From Planctomycetales bacterium (GTDB lineage: Bacteria; Planctomycetota; Phycisphaerae; SM23-33): 5,172 bases of DNA. Each line of letters opens with the position of its first letter. Position 1 is the stretch's first letter. The translations under genes and the position numbers were made by a program. This document shows positions 1 through 5,021 of the stretch, in pieces. Under the pieces are notes generated by a model that saw only the letters and a list, made by a program, of their open reading frames with translations, was not told the DNA's origin and ran no database searches. The stretch spans positions 1-5,172 of the forward strand of contig DAOVLV010000177.1 in the NCBI GenBank assembly GCA_030631085.1, in the 5' to 3' direction.

Positions 1-145
1 CGTGATCAATGCCTTCGCCGGTGTCCAACTGCTCCAGCCCCTGTTCGATTTTCATCTGGACGTACAATTCATCCATGATATCAGCGACCGACACATCACC
101 GGGAAGCCGGGAGATAATTTCAACTGCTCTTTCCTTAGTCGTCAT
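1..145 (-). CDS. Putative type II antitoxin-like small protein (partial, 3' end outside window)
   Basis: The first 48 codons of a gene running off the left edge. The protein starts MTTKERAVEIISRLPGDVSV and continues with DIMDELYVQMKIEQGLEQLD (residues 22-41). The pattern of a short helix, 'RLP-D', then 'DIMdELY...KIEqGL..ld.G.gi.H' is typical of small proteins of about 70-80 residues usually encoded just upstream of a RelE/ParE-family toxin and taken to be its antitoxin. This rests on remembered family resemblance, not a search. The ATG at 145 is preceded by AAGGAAG (154-160) at 8 nt. The only nearby upstream ATG (150) meets a stop after two codons. The gene has its own promoter, separate from the anti-sigma gene upstream. 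Under this model the toxin gene would follow beyond coordinate 1. An alternative is an orphan regulator or plain hypothetical protein. The start and reading frame are secure; the function is moderate. Confidence 0.72.
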   Translation of the reverse strand, partial: MTTKERAVEIISRLPGDVSVADIMDELYVQMKIEQGLEQLDTGEGIDH

Positions 146-188
146 CGCATGAACTTCCTTATGCAGCGCCCAAAAACGCCACTACTTT

Positions 189-217
189 ATTATACAATCT
201 CCGGGATTGCTTGAGAA
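189..217 (-). promoter_or_regulatory. Sigma-70-like promoter of the antitoxin-like gene
   Basis: On the minus strand a perfect TATAAT (189-194) lies exactly 17 nt downstream of TTCTCA (212-217), which matches four of six bases of the TTGACA -35 consensus. Transcription would begin near 182, giving a leader of about 37 nt with AAGGAAG and then the ATG at 145. The promoter lies wholly in the 87-nt gap after the anti-sigma stop codon, so the antitoxin-like gene is probably its own transcription unit. The -10 is strong and the -35 modest. This is a prediction from sequence only. Confidence 0.6.
195..209. promoter_or_regulatory. Inverted repeat CAATC-N5-GATTG inside the promoter (possible operator)
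   Basis: The arms CAATC (195-199) and GATTG (205-209) are perfect inverted repeats with a 5-nt spacer, so half-sites are one helical turn apart centre to centre. The element sits entirely between the -10 and -35 boxes, where a bound dimer would block RNA polymerase. Type II antitoxins commonly repress their own promoters through such palindromes, so this is a natural candidate operator. Five-base arms can arise by chance, so support is limited. Confidence 0.35.
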
Positions 218-232
218 AGACAAAAAACCACC

Positions 233-847
233 TTACCCCCCATTCCGGGCGGGTTGAGTCAGCGGTGAAGGTTCCTGCCGGCGCGGATTGAGGTCAAGCG
301 GGATGCAGGCGAGGAGGAACTCGGCGGCGGCTTTACCGTCTTGACGCAAAAGGTGGATTTCGTCCTCTACGGGCCGGCGGAGCGCATCTTCAACTACCGA
401 GGCAGAGTCCGACACTGCCGACAGCGGTTCTGTCGTAAAAAGCCAAGCCGATGATTCGGCGCCTCGGCCGTTGATTGGATGTGTGTTTTGTGGAGTCGTC
501 TGGAACCTCGAATAGAGAAATATGCCAACGGCAAGCACTACCATCGCCGCAGCAGTCCAGGCCACTGCGGGGCGCCACAGGTTCAGCCGCCTCGCCGCCA
601 CCGTAGATTCACCGGACGATTCCCGGACAGGTCGGCACCGGCGCAGTATCTCCTCGTGCAGTTTCGGCAAGACGCTAAGATCACCCAGGTATGCCTCGTC
701 GTTCAGCCGTACCGCCATACCCAGGCACTGTTGGCGAAAGTGTGCGCATTCCCGGCAACGCCGGACGTGCCGGTCCACCAGCCATGGCAACGGTTTGACC
801 GTATCCATAGACCGCGAAATAAACCATCTATGCAGGATGCAGAACAT
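233..847 (-). CDS. Zinc-motif, single-pass membrane anti-sigma factor
   Basis: A 204-residue protein that probably sequesters the ECF sigma factor encoded just upstream. The cytoplasmic N-terminus carries H27-x3-C31-x2-C34 (HVRRCREC), the signature of ZAS/zf-HC2 anti-sigma domains. C3 sits where the usual fourth zinc ligand is found. Residues 93-112 (PAVAWTAAAMVVLAVGIFLY) form one transmembrane helix, leaving about 90 residues outside the membrane. That part holds a helical segment near 150-182 and matches no sensor domain I know. I place the start at the ATG at 847, not the in-frame ATG at 937, because AGGGAGG (854-860) precedes it by 6 nt, the protein then begins in the usual anti-sigma manner, and the ATG overlaps the sigma stop codon as TAATG. 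That overlap suggests translational coupling, which would keep sigma and anti-sigma levels matched. The longer version would overlap the sigma gene by 91 nt and has no such support. Confidence 0.88.
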   Translation of the reverse strand: MFCILHRWFISRSMDTVKPLPWLVDRHVRRCRECAHFRQQCLGMAVRLNDEAYLGDLSVLPKLHEEILRRCRPVRESSGESTVAARRLNLWRPAVAWTAAAMVVLAVGIFLYSRFQTTPQNTHPINGRGAESSAWLFTTEPLSAVSDSASVVEDALRRPVEDEIHLLRQDGKAAAEFLLACIPLDLNPRRQEPSPLTQPARNGG

Positions 848-860
848 TATCGGCCTCCCT
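845..860 (-). promoter_or_regulatory. Stop-start overlap (TAATG) with strong ribosome binding site
   Basis: The sigma stop TAA (847-849) shares one base with the anti-sigma ATG (845-847). A strong Shine-Dalgarno AGGGAGG (854-860) lies 6 nt upstream, inside the last sigma codons. This fixes the anti-sigma start and is the arrangement expected for translational coupling of a sigma/anti-sigma pair. Confidence 0.8.
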
Positions 861-1476
861 TGATCCGACCGGCTGGGCATGGCGCACCAGCCAGTCTGTC
901 TGGAACCTCGACCGGTCGCAACTTCCGCGCCAGGCACGACCGACCACGAAATAAAAGCACCTTTACATGGGTCTGTGTCTTATCCATTACTTGTGAAATC
1001 TCCTTCACCGACATCTCCTCGGCGTATCGAAGCCACAAGGCCAGATGCTGATTTTCCGAGAGCACTTCGGCCGCCAAGGCCCAAAGATTTTCCTTTTCTT
1101 CCCGTCCGGAAACGATTTCAGCCGGGTCCGTCTGTCCGGGCCTAAGGTTTCGGGAGGACGGGAGTAATTGTTCTTTCGACTTGCGAAAGTGGCTGCACGC
1201 CAGGCGTGAAGCGATGGTGAACAGCCAGGTGGTAACTTTCCACGCCGGTTTGTACAACTGTATCCTCTGGTAAGCCCGCGCGAACGTCTCCTGGAGCAAA
1301 TCCTCGGCATCCTGCACGTGCCCGGTGCGACGGACGAGGAAACGCAGCAGTCGGTTTTCGTGCCGGCTCACTAACTCTCCGAAACACGCCGAAGAACCCG
1401 CCTGTGCGCGGCAGGCGAGTTCTTCGTCGCTAAGTGCAGACAGTTCATCCGGAGATAACGGTTTCGATCCGGCCAT
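847..1476 (-). CDS. ECF-family (RpoE-like) RNA polymerase sigma factor
   Basis: A 209-residue sigma factor of the extracytoplasmic-function class, which redirects RNA polymerase to a small set of promoters. Region 2 spans about residues 18-101: DAEDLLQETF (56-65) is the conserved core-binding helix and TWLFTIASRLACSHFRK (83-99) covers regions 2.3-2.4 that melt and read the -10. A linker of about 28 residues follows. Region 4 lies at about 129-186, with the helix-turn-helix in MSVKEISQVMDKTQTHVKVL (155-174) that reads the -35. There is no region 1 or 3, as expected for ECF sigmas, and the length is typical. About 23 residues after region 4 look disordered. The ATG at 1476 is preceded by AGGAAG (1481-1486) at 4 nt. 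It lies 8 nt after the upstream secreted-protein gene and overlaps the downstream anti-sigma gene by one base, so the three are almost certainly cotranscribed. The ECF subgroup cannot be assigned by eye. Confidence 0.95.
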   Translation of the reverse strand: MAGSKPLSPDELSALSDEELACRAQAGSSACFGELVSRHENRLLRFLVRRTGHVQDAEDLLQETFARAYQRIQLYKPAWKVTTWLFTIASRLACSHFRKSKEQLLPSSRNLRPGQTDPAEIVSGREEKENLWALAAEVLSENQHLALWLRYAEEMSVKEISQVMDKTQTHVKVLLFRGRSCLARKLRPVEVPDRLAGAPCPAGRIKGGR

Positions 1477-1484
1477 AGTGCTTC

Positions 1485-2504
1485 CTATTGAGAATCGTCT
1501 TCCTTCTCATCCTTGCCGGCGGCATGTTTTTCCTTCATACCGGCATGTATCAGGGTCAGGGCATCTTCGACCGGATACTTGATGCTCACGGAGACGCTTT
1601 TGTCCTTGCGGCTAATCTCGGTCGCCTTGGCTATCTCGGCTATTTTCCTGGTCTTCCCGTTGTTCTCTTCTTCGTGTCCGAACAGCACCATTGCCCGTAT
1701 GCCCTGTGCCATCATATGTATATTCACGGCATCTTCTTCCGTGGTCATCACTAAATCGAAGACAGCAAAGATGTTCTTTTCGGCTTCGCCCAACTCGAAT
1801 CGCGCGCTTTTGGCTTTCTTCAAAAAGGCGGCATGCCGCTTCTTTTTCCCAGTGGCCTTTTTCTTGAGAGCATCCGCCATTTTATCAATGCCGGTTACGG
1901 CTGCGACCATGAACGAACCCTTGGAAGGGGTAAGCATCTCGGTCAGCGGATTGTCCTTGGTAAGAGGCTTTGCCTTGCCATCCAACAGGTCCAGTGTCTC
2001 CTTGATACGGGTCAGGTCCGCGCCGGCGACGACGATACCGTCGCTATGGAAGCAGGCGAGCCGTTTACCTGCCTTTTTGGCGCGTTTGGGCCTTTTTTTA
2101 GGGGTGAAGGTGTAGATCGTGTAGTCGCCGTAGGTCTGGGTGGGGCTGTTGTCGGTGATGTCAAGCACCTTCATAATTTCATCTTCAGTATATCTGTGGT
2201 CAGCCACCGCCACGGCGTCCGTCTCCTTGCTGGTCGGGCCGTACAGCGTCAGGGACTTCAATTTGCCGAGAATCTCCCAAAACTTAACGGCCTCTTCCAC
2301 GCGCTCTTTCGGCACGGGAGAGTCTTCGGCGGAGATCATCTCCAGTATTCCCCCAGCGACCGCCGAGTTGGTGATTGCTTCAATGTTGAAGTGCACTGCC
2401 CACTTGGCAGTATCCGGAATTCGGTTCTTGACCGGAGGTCCGGCCACTGCCCATGAACTCCCCATGACAAGCGCAACAACCGCTAAAATCGCTCGTTTCA
2501 TCAT
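1485..2504 (-). CDS. Secreted lysine-rich protein of unknown function, first gene of the ECF operon
   Basis: A 339-residue protein I cannot assign to a named family. Residues 1-21 form a clear signal peptide: KR at 3-4, a hydrophobic core at 5-18, and AVA before a likely signal peptidase I cut at 21/22. No lipobox cysteine or second membrane helix is visible, so it is probably periplasmic or exported. The mature part opens with PDTAKWAVHFNIEAITNS (30-47), recalling planctomycete proteins that start 'P.dAkWvvH.d.ea'; this is an impression only. Two very basic stretches (136-148, KKRPKRAKKAGKR; 214-232, KKKATGKKKRHAAFLKKAK) contrast with an acidic C-terminus (KDEKEDDSQ). The alternation of short strand-like and helical segments suggests a repeated alpha/beta fold. 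The ATG at 2504 has AAGGAG (2513-2518) at 8 nt. An adjacent second ATG could also serve. Its place ahead of the sigma/anti-sigma pair suggests a sensor partner or a regulated output. Confidence 0.85.
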   Translation of the reverse strand: MMKRAILAVVALVMGSSWAVAGPPVKNRIPDTAKWAVHFNIEAITNSAVAGGILEMISAEDSPVPKERVEEAVKFWEILGKLKSLTLYGPTSKETDAVAVADHRYTEDEIMKVLDITDNSPTQTYGDYTIYTFTPKKRPKRAKKAGKRLACFHSDGIVVAGADLTRIKETLDLLDGKAKPLTKDNPLTEMLTPSKGSFMVAAVTGIDKMADALKKKATGKKKRHAAFLKKAKSARFELGEAEKNIFAVFDLVMTTEEDAVNIHMMAQGIRAMVLFGHEEENNGKTRKIAEIAKATEISRKDKSVSVSIKYPVEDALTLIHAGMKEKHAAGKDEKEDDSQ

Positions 2505-2540
2505 CTCTGAATCTCCTTCTTGTCCGTCGGGTTCGATACG

Positions 2541-2559
2541 TTGGTTCTCGTTGAACCAA
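2541..2559. repeat. Perfect inverted repeat TTGGTTC-N5-GAACCAA in the ECF operon leader
   Basis: Arms at 2541-2547 and 2553-2559 are exact inverted complements of 7 bp with a 5-nt spacer. The element lies 37 nt upstream of the secreted-protein ATG and just downstream of the candidate promoter's -10. It could be an operator for a dimeric regulator or a small hairpin in the mRNA leader. It has no T-tract after it on the minus strand, so it is not an intrinsic terminator for the upstream gene. Confidence 0.5.
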
Positions 2560-2569
2560 AACCACCCCC

Positions 2570-2598
2570 TTATACGCTTCCGGTGCGGAAAAGGTTAC
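2570..2598 (-). promoter_or_regulatory. Candidate ECF-type promoter of the secreted protein/sigma/anti-sigma operon
   Basis: On the minus strand GTAACC (2593-2598) is followed after exactly 16 nt by CGTATAA (2570-2576). This fits the common ECF layout of an 'AAC'-containing -35 and a 'CGT'-starting -10 with a 16-17 nt spacer. The same -10 also contains TATAAG, close to a sigma-70 -10, but no TTGACA-like box stands at the right distance. Transcription would begin near 2563, giving a leader of about 60 nt. If real, the sigma factor could drive its own operon. The motif is short and the true consensus of this sigma factor is unknown. Confidence 0.38.
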
Positions 2599-2727
2599 AC
2601 CCGACGTCGGCCCCCCGGAATCACGCCTCCCTTGAGTATATCAGCGCCGGAAGCGGCCGAGAACGACGGGTTCGTGCCGATGCTTCCCATGTTCACCGCC
2701 GAGGTATTCCTTTGCATCCAGCGGGAA

Positions 2728-4047
2728 TTATTTCTTTTTCCGCTTCTTTGCGCCTTTGCCTTTGCGGGCGGCCTTGAGTCTCGAAGCAAGATTGAACAGC
2801 CTGGTCGGGTTGTCCACGAAGAGCCAGCCGGCGGTCTCTCTGGCCCGGTCGAGATCGAACACTCCCTCATCGACCTTCTGCGCCAATGCCGACGCAACAT
2901 TCTCGCGGGCAAGTTTTTGATGGCCGTAAACGCCATCGACAAAAGCGTAATCGCCTCCGAAGGCGCTGATCTTGTTGGCCGGTACGGCGTCCAGCCACTC
3001 CACCAGGCCACGCCGGGCAGCCTCCGGAGAAATAATATGTCCCCAGCACATGTCGATGAACACGTTGCGGAAATTCTTCGCCAGGTTCGACAGTTCCATC
3101 AGGTACGGGTAGCCCATGTGGAAAATGTCGAACTTCACGTTCTCATACTCCAGGAACAGGTTGGTCAGGTGGACGGGATTGGCGTCGGCAATGACGTTGC
3201 CGCTTCCTTCCTGAATCCCGGTGTGGAACTGAAACGGCAGACCCCGCCGGTCGGCTAGACCGAGCAGGTAATGCATCATGTGATCCTGAAAGGACTTGCC
3301 GATTTTGATGTCGCCCCGCTTGTCGGGGGAGTGTTCTTCGGCGAACAGTTCATTGAAGTCGCGTTCCGCCTCGGCTGCACCGGCTTTGCCGAAGTGCAAT
3401 GTGCGTTTGTACGCCAGCCCGCATTTGAGCGTTACACACCCCTGATGGTCAAATGCCTGCTCAAGCCGACGCCTCATCGCCTCTTTCCAGTCGTCGAGGC
3501 TGTGGACGGAGATGTCGAGTTCCAGGCCGACCCGCACGATGTCCCGGCGGTGTACGGGGCAGATAAATTCATCCAGCCGAACCGCCGAGGCGAAGAACTC
3601 CCGATCGCAGTCGGGATCGGAATCCACGATGGACAGCGCGATGCGGCTCTTGTCTTTCAGGACGTACTTATAATGTCCGCCCTTTTCGCGTGCGGCGACG
3701 AAGGCTTCGTTCAGCGGACCGATCGTCCTGCCGTTAACGCCGTCGATGCCGTACAGGCCGCACGCCGCCAGGTCCAGCGACCGGCCGTAGCCTGTGAACC
3801 GCGCGGCATGCCAGTACGGCTCGACAATCTTCCAGCGTTTCAGCAGGTCCCGCGACGAATCCCGCACGATTTCCAGCGCATCAGCCGACAAGCCCGCCGA
3901 AACCAGGTCGCTCGAGAAATAATGCGCCAACCACTCGCTCAGCACGTCCGTTTCTTTCGGACGATCCGCCTCCATCGGCAGATGCTCATGTGTATCTATA
4001 ATGTTCAGACCATCGATATACTCCAGCAACTGCTCGTATGCAGACAT
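2728..4047 (-). CDS. Amidohydrolase-superfamily metal-dependent hydrolase/isomerase, uncharacterised
   Basis: A 439-residue cytoplasmic TIM-barrel protein with no signal peptide. Candidate metal ligands appear in amidohydrolase order: H20-x-H22 in IIDTHEHLP (strand 1), H275 in FQFHTG (strand 5), H310 in IFHMGYP (strand 6) and D366 in AFGGDY (strand 8). K208 in VTLKCG is a possible strand-4 residue. The THEH start, the length, and the closing 'GWLFVDNPTRLFNL' helix are closest in feel to the Amidohydro_2/uronate isomerase-like branch, so it may act on a sugar acid or related carboxylate. That is inference and the substrate is unknown. It does not look like an MTA/SAH deaminase despite sitting next to mtnP. 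The start is the ATG at 4047, because GAGGAG (4054-4059) lies 6 nt upstream; the frame's 5' extension to 4110 begins with TTG and lacks a ribosome site. The last 15 residues (KAARKGKGAKKRKKK) form an unusual, strongly basic tail. It follows mtnP by 67 nt. Confidence 0.87.
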   Translation of the reverse strand: MSAYEQLLEYIDGLNIIDTHEHLPMEADRPKETDVLSEWLAHYFSSDLVSAGLSADALEIVRDSSRDLLKRWKIVEPYWHAARFTGYGRSLDLAACGLYGIDGVNGRTIGPLNEAFVAAREKGGHYKYVLKDKSRIALSIVDSDPDCDREFFASAVRLDEFICPVHRRDIVRVGLELDISVHSLDDWKEAMRRRLEQAFDHQGCVTLKCGLAYKRTLHFGKAGAAEAERDFNELFAEEHSPDKRGDIKIGKSFQDHMMHYLLGLADRRGLPFQFHTGIQEGSGNVIADANPVHLTNLFLEYENVKFDIFHMGYPYLMELSNLAKNFRNVFIDMCWGHIISPEAARRGLVEWLDAVPANKISAFGGDYAFVDGVYGHQKLARENVASALAQKVDEGVFDLDRARETAGWLFVDNPTRLFNLASRLKAARKGKGAKKRKKK

Positions 4048-4059
4048 CGTGTTCTCCTC
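4045..4059 (-). promoter_or_regulatory. Ribosome binding site fixing the amidohydrolase start
   Basis: GAGGAG (4054-4059) stands 6 nt before the ATG at 4045-4047. It settles the start against the in-frame TTG at 4110 and the ATG at 4089, neither of which has a purine-rich site at a proper distance. Confidence 0.75.
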
Positions 4060-4114
4060 TTGATTTTCTGTGCATACATCCGCAAGCATTATCTCATTCG
4101 TCAATCGCAAATTT

Positions 4115-4999
4115 TCACAGATACTTTTCCACCAGTACGCCGAGTTTCTTTTTCGCGTCGGGCGAGATCATTTCCCTGTTGGACCAAATCGCCATCTCAA
4201 GTGCGCTGTGGGCGGGTGAGGGAATATCGGCGATTTCGCTGAAGCGTCCCACGGCCGATTTTATCAGTTCAATGGCGTTTTTTGTGGCTTCGGTCAGATT
4301 ACCTATGATTTCCTTGAGAAGTTCGTGTTTGTCGAGTTCGGTTGGGTGAGGGCGCCAGCAGTCGTAATCGCTCGGTAGGGCGACCATCGCGTATGCTATC
4401 TCGGCTTCGCGGGCGAGTTTCGCTTCGGGCATGACCGTCATTCCGATAAGGTCTCCGCCCCACGCGCGGTGCATCTCGCTTTCCGCCCGGGTGGAAAATG
4501 TCGGCCCTTCCATGCAGACGTACGTCCCGCCGTCGTGAACTTTGGTTTGTATGGTATCGGAACAGCAGCCGAGCAGGTGCTTCCGCAGGACCGGGCAGAA
4601 CGGCGAGGCGAATTCGACGTGAGCAACCAGGCCGTCATCGAAGAATGTCGGCGCTCGACGGTAAGTCTTGTCGATAACCTGGTCGGGGATAACTAGGTCC
4701 TTCGGGCGGATTTCCTCCCGCAACGAGCCGACAGCGCCTGAAGCGATAATGTGCGTACATCCAATGGCCTTGAGGGCGTAGATATTGGCGCGATAGTTGA
4801 CCATCGACGGATTGACCAGATGTCCGGCTCCGTGGCGATTCAGCAGCGCGACTGTAACGCCCTGCCAATCGGTTTCAATAATAACGTTGGACGGGTTTCC
4901 AAACGGCGTGCTGACATTGAGAGGCTTACCTGCGCCTTCGGCGCAGATCGCATCGCCAAGCCCGCTACCTCCGATAATCCCGATTTTTACATTCGCCAT
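4115..4999 (-). CDS. mtnP: S-methyl-5'-thioadenosine phosphorylase
   Basis: Splits 5'-methylthioadenosine with phosphate into adenine and 5-methylthioribose-1-phosphate in the cytoplasm, clearing the by-product of polyamine synthesis and opening methionine salvage. The 294 residues fit the usual length of about 280-300. Family motifs run in order: the phosphate loop IGGSGLGD (9-16), NRHGAGH (54-60), NYRANIYALK (68-77), ASGAVGSL (86-93), MEGPTFSTRAE (163-173), GMTVMPEAKLAREAE (186-200) and SDYDCW (210-215). The two aspartates of SDYD (D211, D213) match those that make MTAP prefer 6-aminopurines, where 6-oxopurine nucleoside phosphorylases have asparagine. This favours MTA over inosine or methylthioinosine. 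The ATG at 4999 is chosen because GAGGAG (5009-5014) precedes it by 9 nt and the protein then opens directly on the first strand; the in-frame ATG at 5059 would overlap the upstream gene and add 20 residues foreign to the family. It lies 22 nt after the AsmA-like gene. Confidence 0.95.
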   Translation of the reverse strand: MANVKIGIIGGSGLGDAICAEGAGKPLNVSTPFGNPSNVIIETDWQGVTVALLNRHGAGHLVNPSMVNYRANIYALKAIGCTHIIASGAVGSLREEIRPKDLVIPDQVIDKTYRRAPTFFDDGLVAHVEFASPFCPVLRKHLLGCCSDTIQTKVHDGGTYVCMEGPTFSTRAESEMHRAWGGDLIGMTVMPEAKLAREAEIAYAMVALPSDYDCWRPHPTELDKHELLKEIIGNLTEATKNAIELIKSAVGRFSEIADIPSPAHSALEMAIWSNREMISPDAKKKLGVLVEKYL

Positions 5000-5021
5000 A
5001 TCAGAAATCTCCTCAACGTTA

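Noticed and set aside
222..255. Possible intrinsic terminator after the anti-sigma gene: C- and G-rich stretches followed by six Ts on the minus strand (222-227).
   Set aside because: The best stems I could draw have interior mismatches and only short paired arms, and the T-run does not follow the GC stem directly. Not strong enough to call.
848..937. Longer version of the anti-sigma protein starting at 937 with 30 extra residues.
   Set aside because: The extension overlaps the sigma gene, lacks a ribosome site, and precedes the normal anti-sigma N-terminus; the TAATG start at 847 is far better supported.
479..1051. Plus-strand open frame of 190 codons.
   Set aside because: It lies opposite the sigma and anti-sigma genes, has no recognisable motif, and is an antisense shadow.
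2644..2662. Small GC hairpin after the amidohydrolase gene (GCCG-CTTC-CGGC on the minus strand).
   Set aside because: The stem is only four base pairs and has no T-tract, so it is not a credible terminator.
2595..2690. A 31-codon reading frame on the minus strand in the gap after the amidohydrolase gene (starts MGSIGTNPSF, ends GGRRRV).
   Set aside because: No ribosome binding site at a proper distance, no family resemblance, and its end overlaps the candidate promoter.
2140..3258. A long plus-strand open frame of 372 codons, and another of 323 codons at 3271-4242.
   Set aside because: Both lie opposite the well-supported minus-strand secreted-protein, amidohydrolase and mtnP genes. Their translations lack domain motifs and look like antisense shadows of GC-rich coding sequence.
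4048..4114. Possible promoter between mtnP and the amidohydrolase gene (TTGACG and GATAAT on the minus strand).
   Set aside because: The two boxes are only 5 nt apart, and no acceptable partner exists at 16-18 nt for either one.
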